A program made the translations under genes and the position numbers. Shown in pieces: positions 48,560 to 48,585 of a stretch of 48,585 bases of DNA. How positions within the stretch are numbered: position 1 is the stretch's first letter; the number at the start of each line of letters is the position of its first letter. Origin of the DNA: Perlabentimonas sp964490015. Lineage in GTDB: Bacteria; Bacteroidota; Bacteroidia; Bacteroidales; Tenuifilaceae. Location: the NCBI GenBank assembly GCA_964490015.1, contig CAZBBA010000026.1, forward strand, positions 1 through 48,585, in the 5' to 3' direction. Below the pieces are notes generated by a model. It saw nothing but the letters and a program-made list of their open reading frames with translations, made no database searches and was not told where the DNA came from.

Positions 48560-48585
48560 ATGAACGCGGATAAGATAATTATTAT
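48560..48585 (+). CDS. Possible start of the next gene (cut by the window end)
   Basis: An ATG at 48560 opens a frame of eight codons (MNADKIII) that runs off the end, 17 bp after the NuoE-like stop. The position suits the next subunit of a NuoEF/Hnd-type operon. However, the sequence around it (TGATTACACAGATTAAATTG) has the look of an intergenic repeat, so the assignment is weak. Confidence 0.3.

Noticed and set aside
48543..48585. Intergenic repeat related to the phrase GATTACACAGATTA
   Set aside because: It looks like a dispersed repeat type, but only one copy lies in the window, so it cannot be supported here.
1..48585. CRISPR arrays, tRNA or rRNA genes, integrases, toxin-antitoxin or phage defence systems
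   Set aside because: Gaps were read for spacer-repeat structure, T-loop motifs and suitable gene families. None was found; the only periodic arrays are heptamers without spacers.

Overview
The window is a stretch of chromosome from a Bacteroidota bacterium, most likely an anaerobic Bacteroidales-type organism. The evidence is gene content and signals: a GldB gliding lipoprotein, a PUR-family DUF3276 protein, an extended NusB, FeoA-FeoB fused in one chain, a nusB/DUF1573/yajC/ybbR/coaE run typical of the phylum, weak or absent Shine-Dalgarno sequences, and repeated TAnnTTTG minus-7 promoter boxes upstream of genes. No rRNA, tRNA, CRISPR array, prophage or intact insertion sequence was seen. 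There is one 100-N assembly gap (36634-36733) inside a tandem repeat.

Layout. (1) 1-11440: a chemosensory cluster, all on the plus strand: the tail of an upstream gene, a STAS protein, cheY, cheA, cheW, a 564-bp structured gap, cheR, a histidine-kinase-like protein lacking the phospho-acceptor His, cheD and cheB. A DUF4407 membrane protein and a GAF/PAS sensor with no recognisable output domain follow. The complete CheR/CheB/CheD set implies receptors adapted by methylation. (2) 11585-18788: dnaX interrupted at a run of eleven A, ferritin, a tandem-duplicated SiaC/DUF1987 protein, the FeoAB ferrous-iron transporter, an unknown protein and the PUR protein. (3) 19163-23362: nusB, DUF1573 lipoprotein, yajC, ybbR, coaE and a TerB-DnaJ protein. 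(4) 23604-27114: a small unknown gene and a FecCD-type ABC importer (lipoprotein, permease, ATPase). (5) 27127-34564: an unknown lipoprotein, a Pif1/RecD-like helicase with C-terminal HRDC and HTH domains, gldB, smpB, a Yip1-like protein, miaA and a GNAT acetyltransferase. (6) 34565-38890: a molybdate/tungstate cassette on the minus strand (DUF364, ModE-like regulator, wtpA, wtpB, wtpC) with a candidate operator in front of wtpA. (7) 39038-46183: a small helical-repeat protein and two large tandem paralogues joining sensor and receiver-like domains to a PEP/pyruvate-binding ATP-grasp domain. (8) 46470-end: glutamate dehydrogenase, a NuoE/HndA-type [2Fe-2S] subunit, and perhaps the first codons of the next gene.

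The most interesting signals are the tandem receiver/ATP-grasp proteins, which look like an undescribed signalling or phosphotransfer module; the dnaX homopolymer, which could make gamma and tau from one gene by slippage; a recurring theme of 7-bp tandem repeats of different sequence in five intergenic regions; the double SiaC protein; the His-less kinase in the che cluster; and a promoter-plus-hairpins region between cheW and cheR that could be a small RNA or a structured leader.
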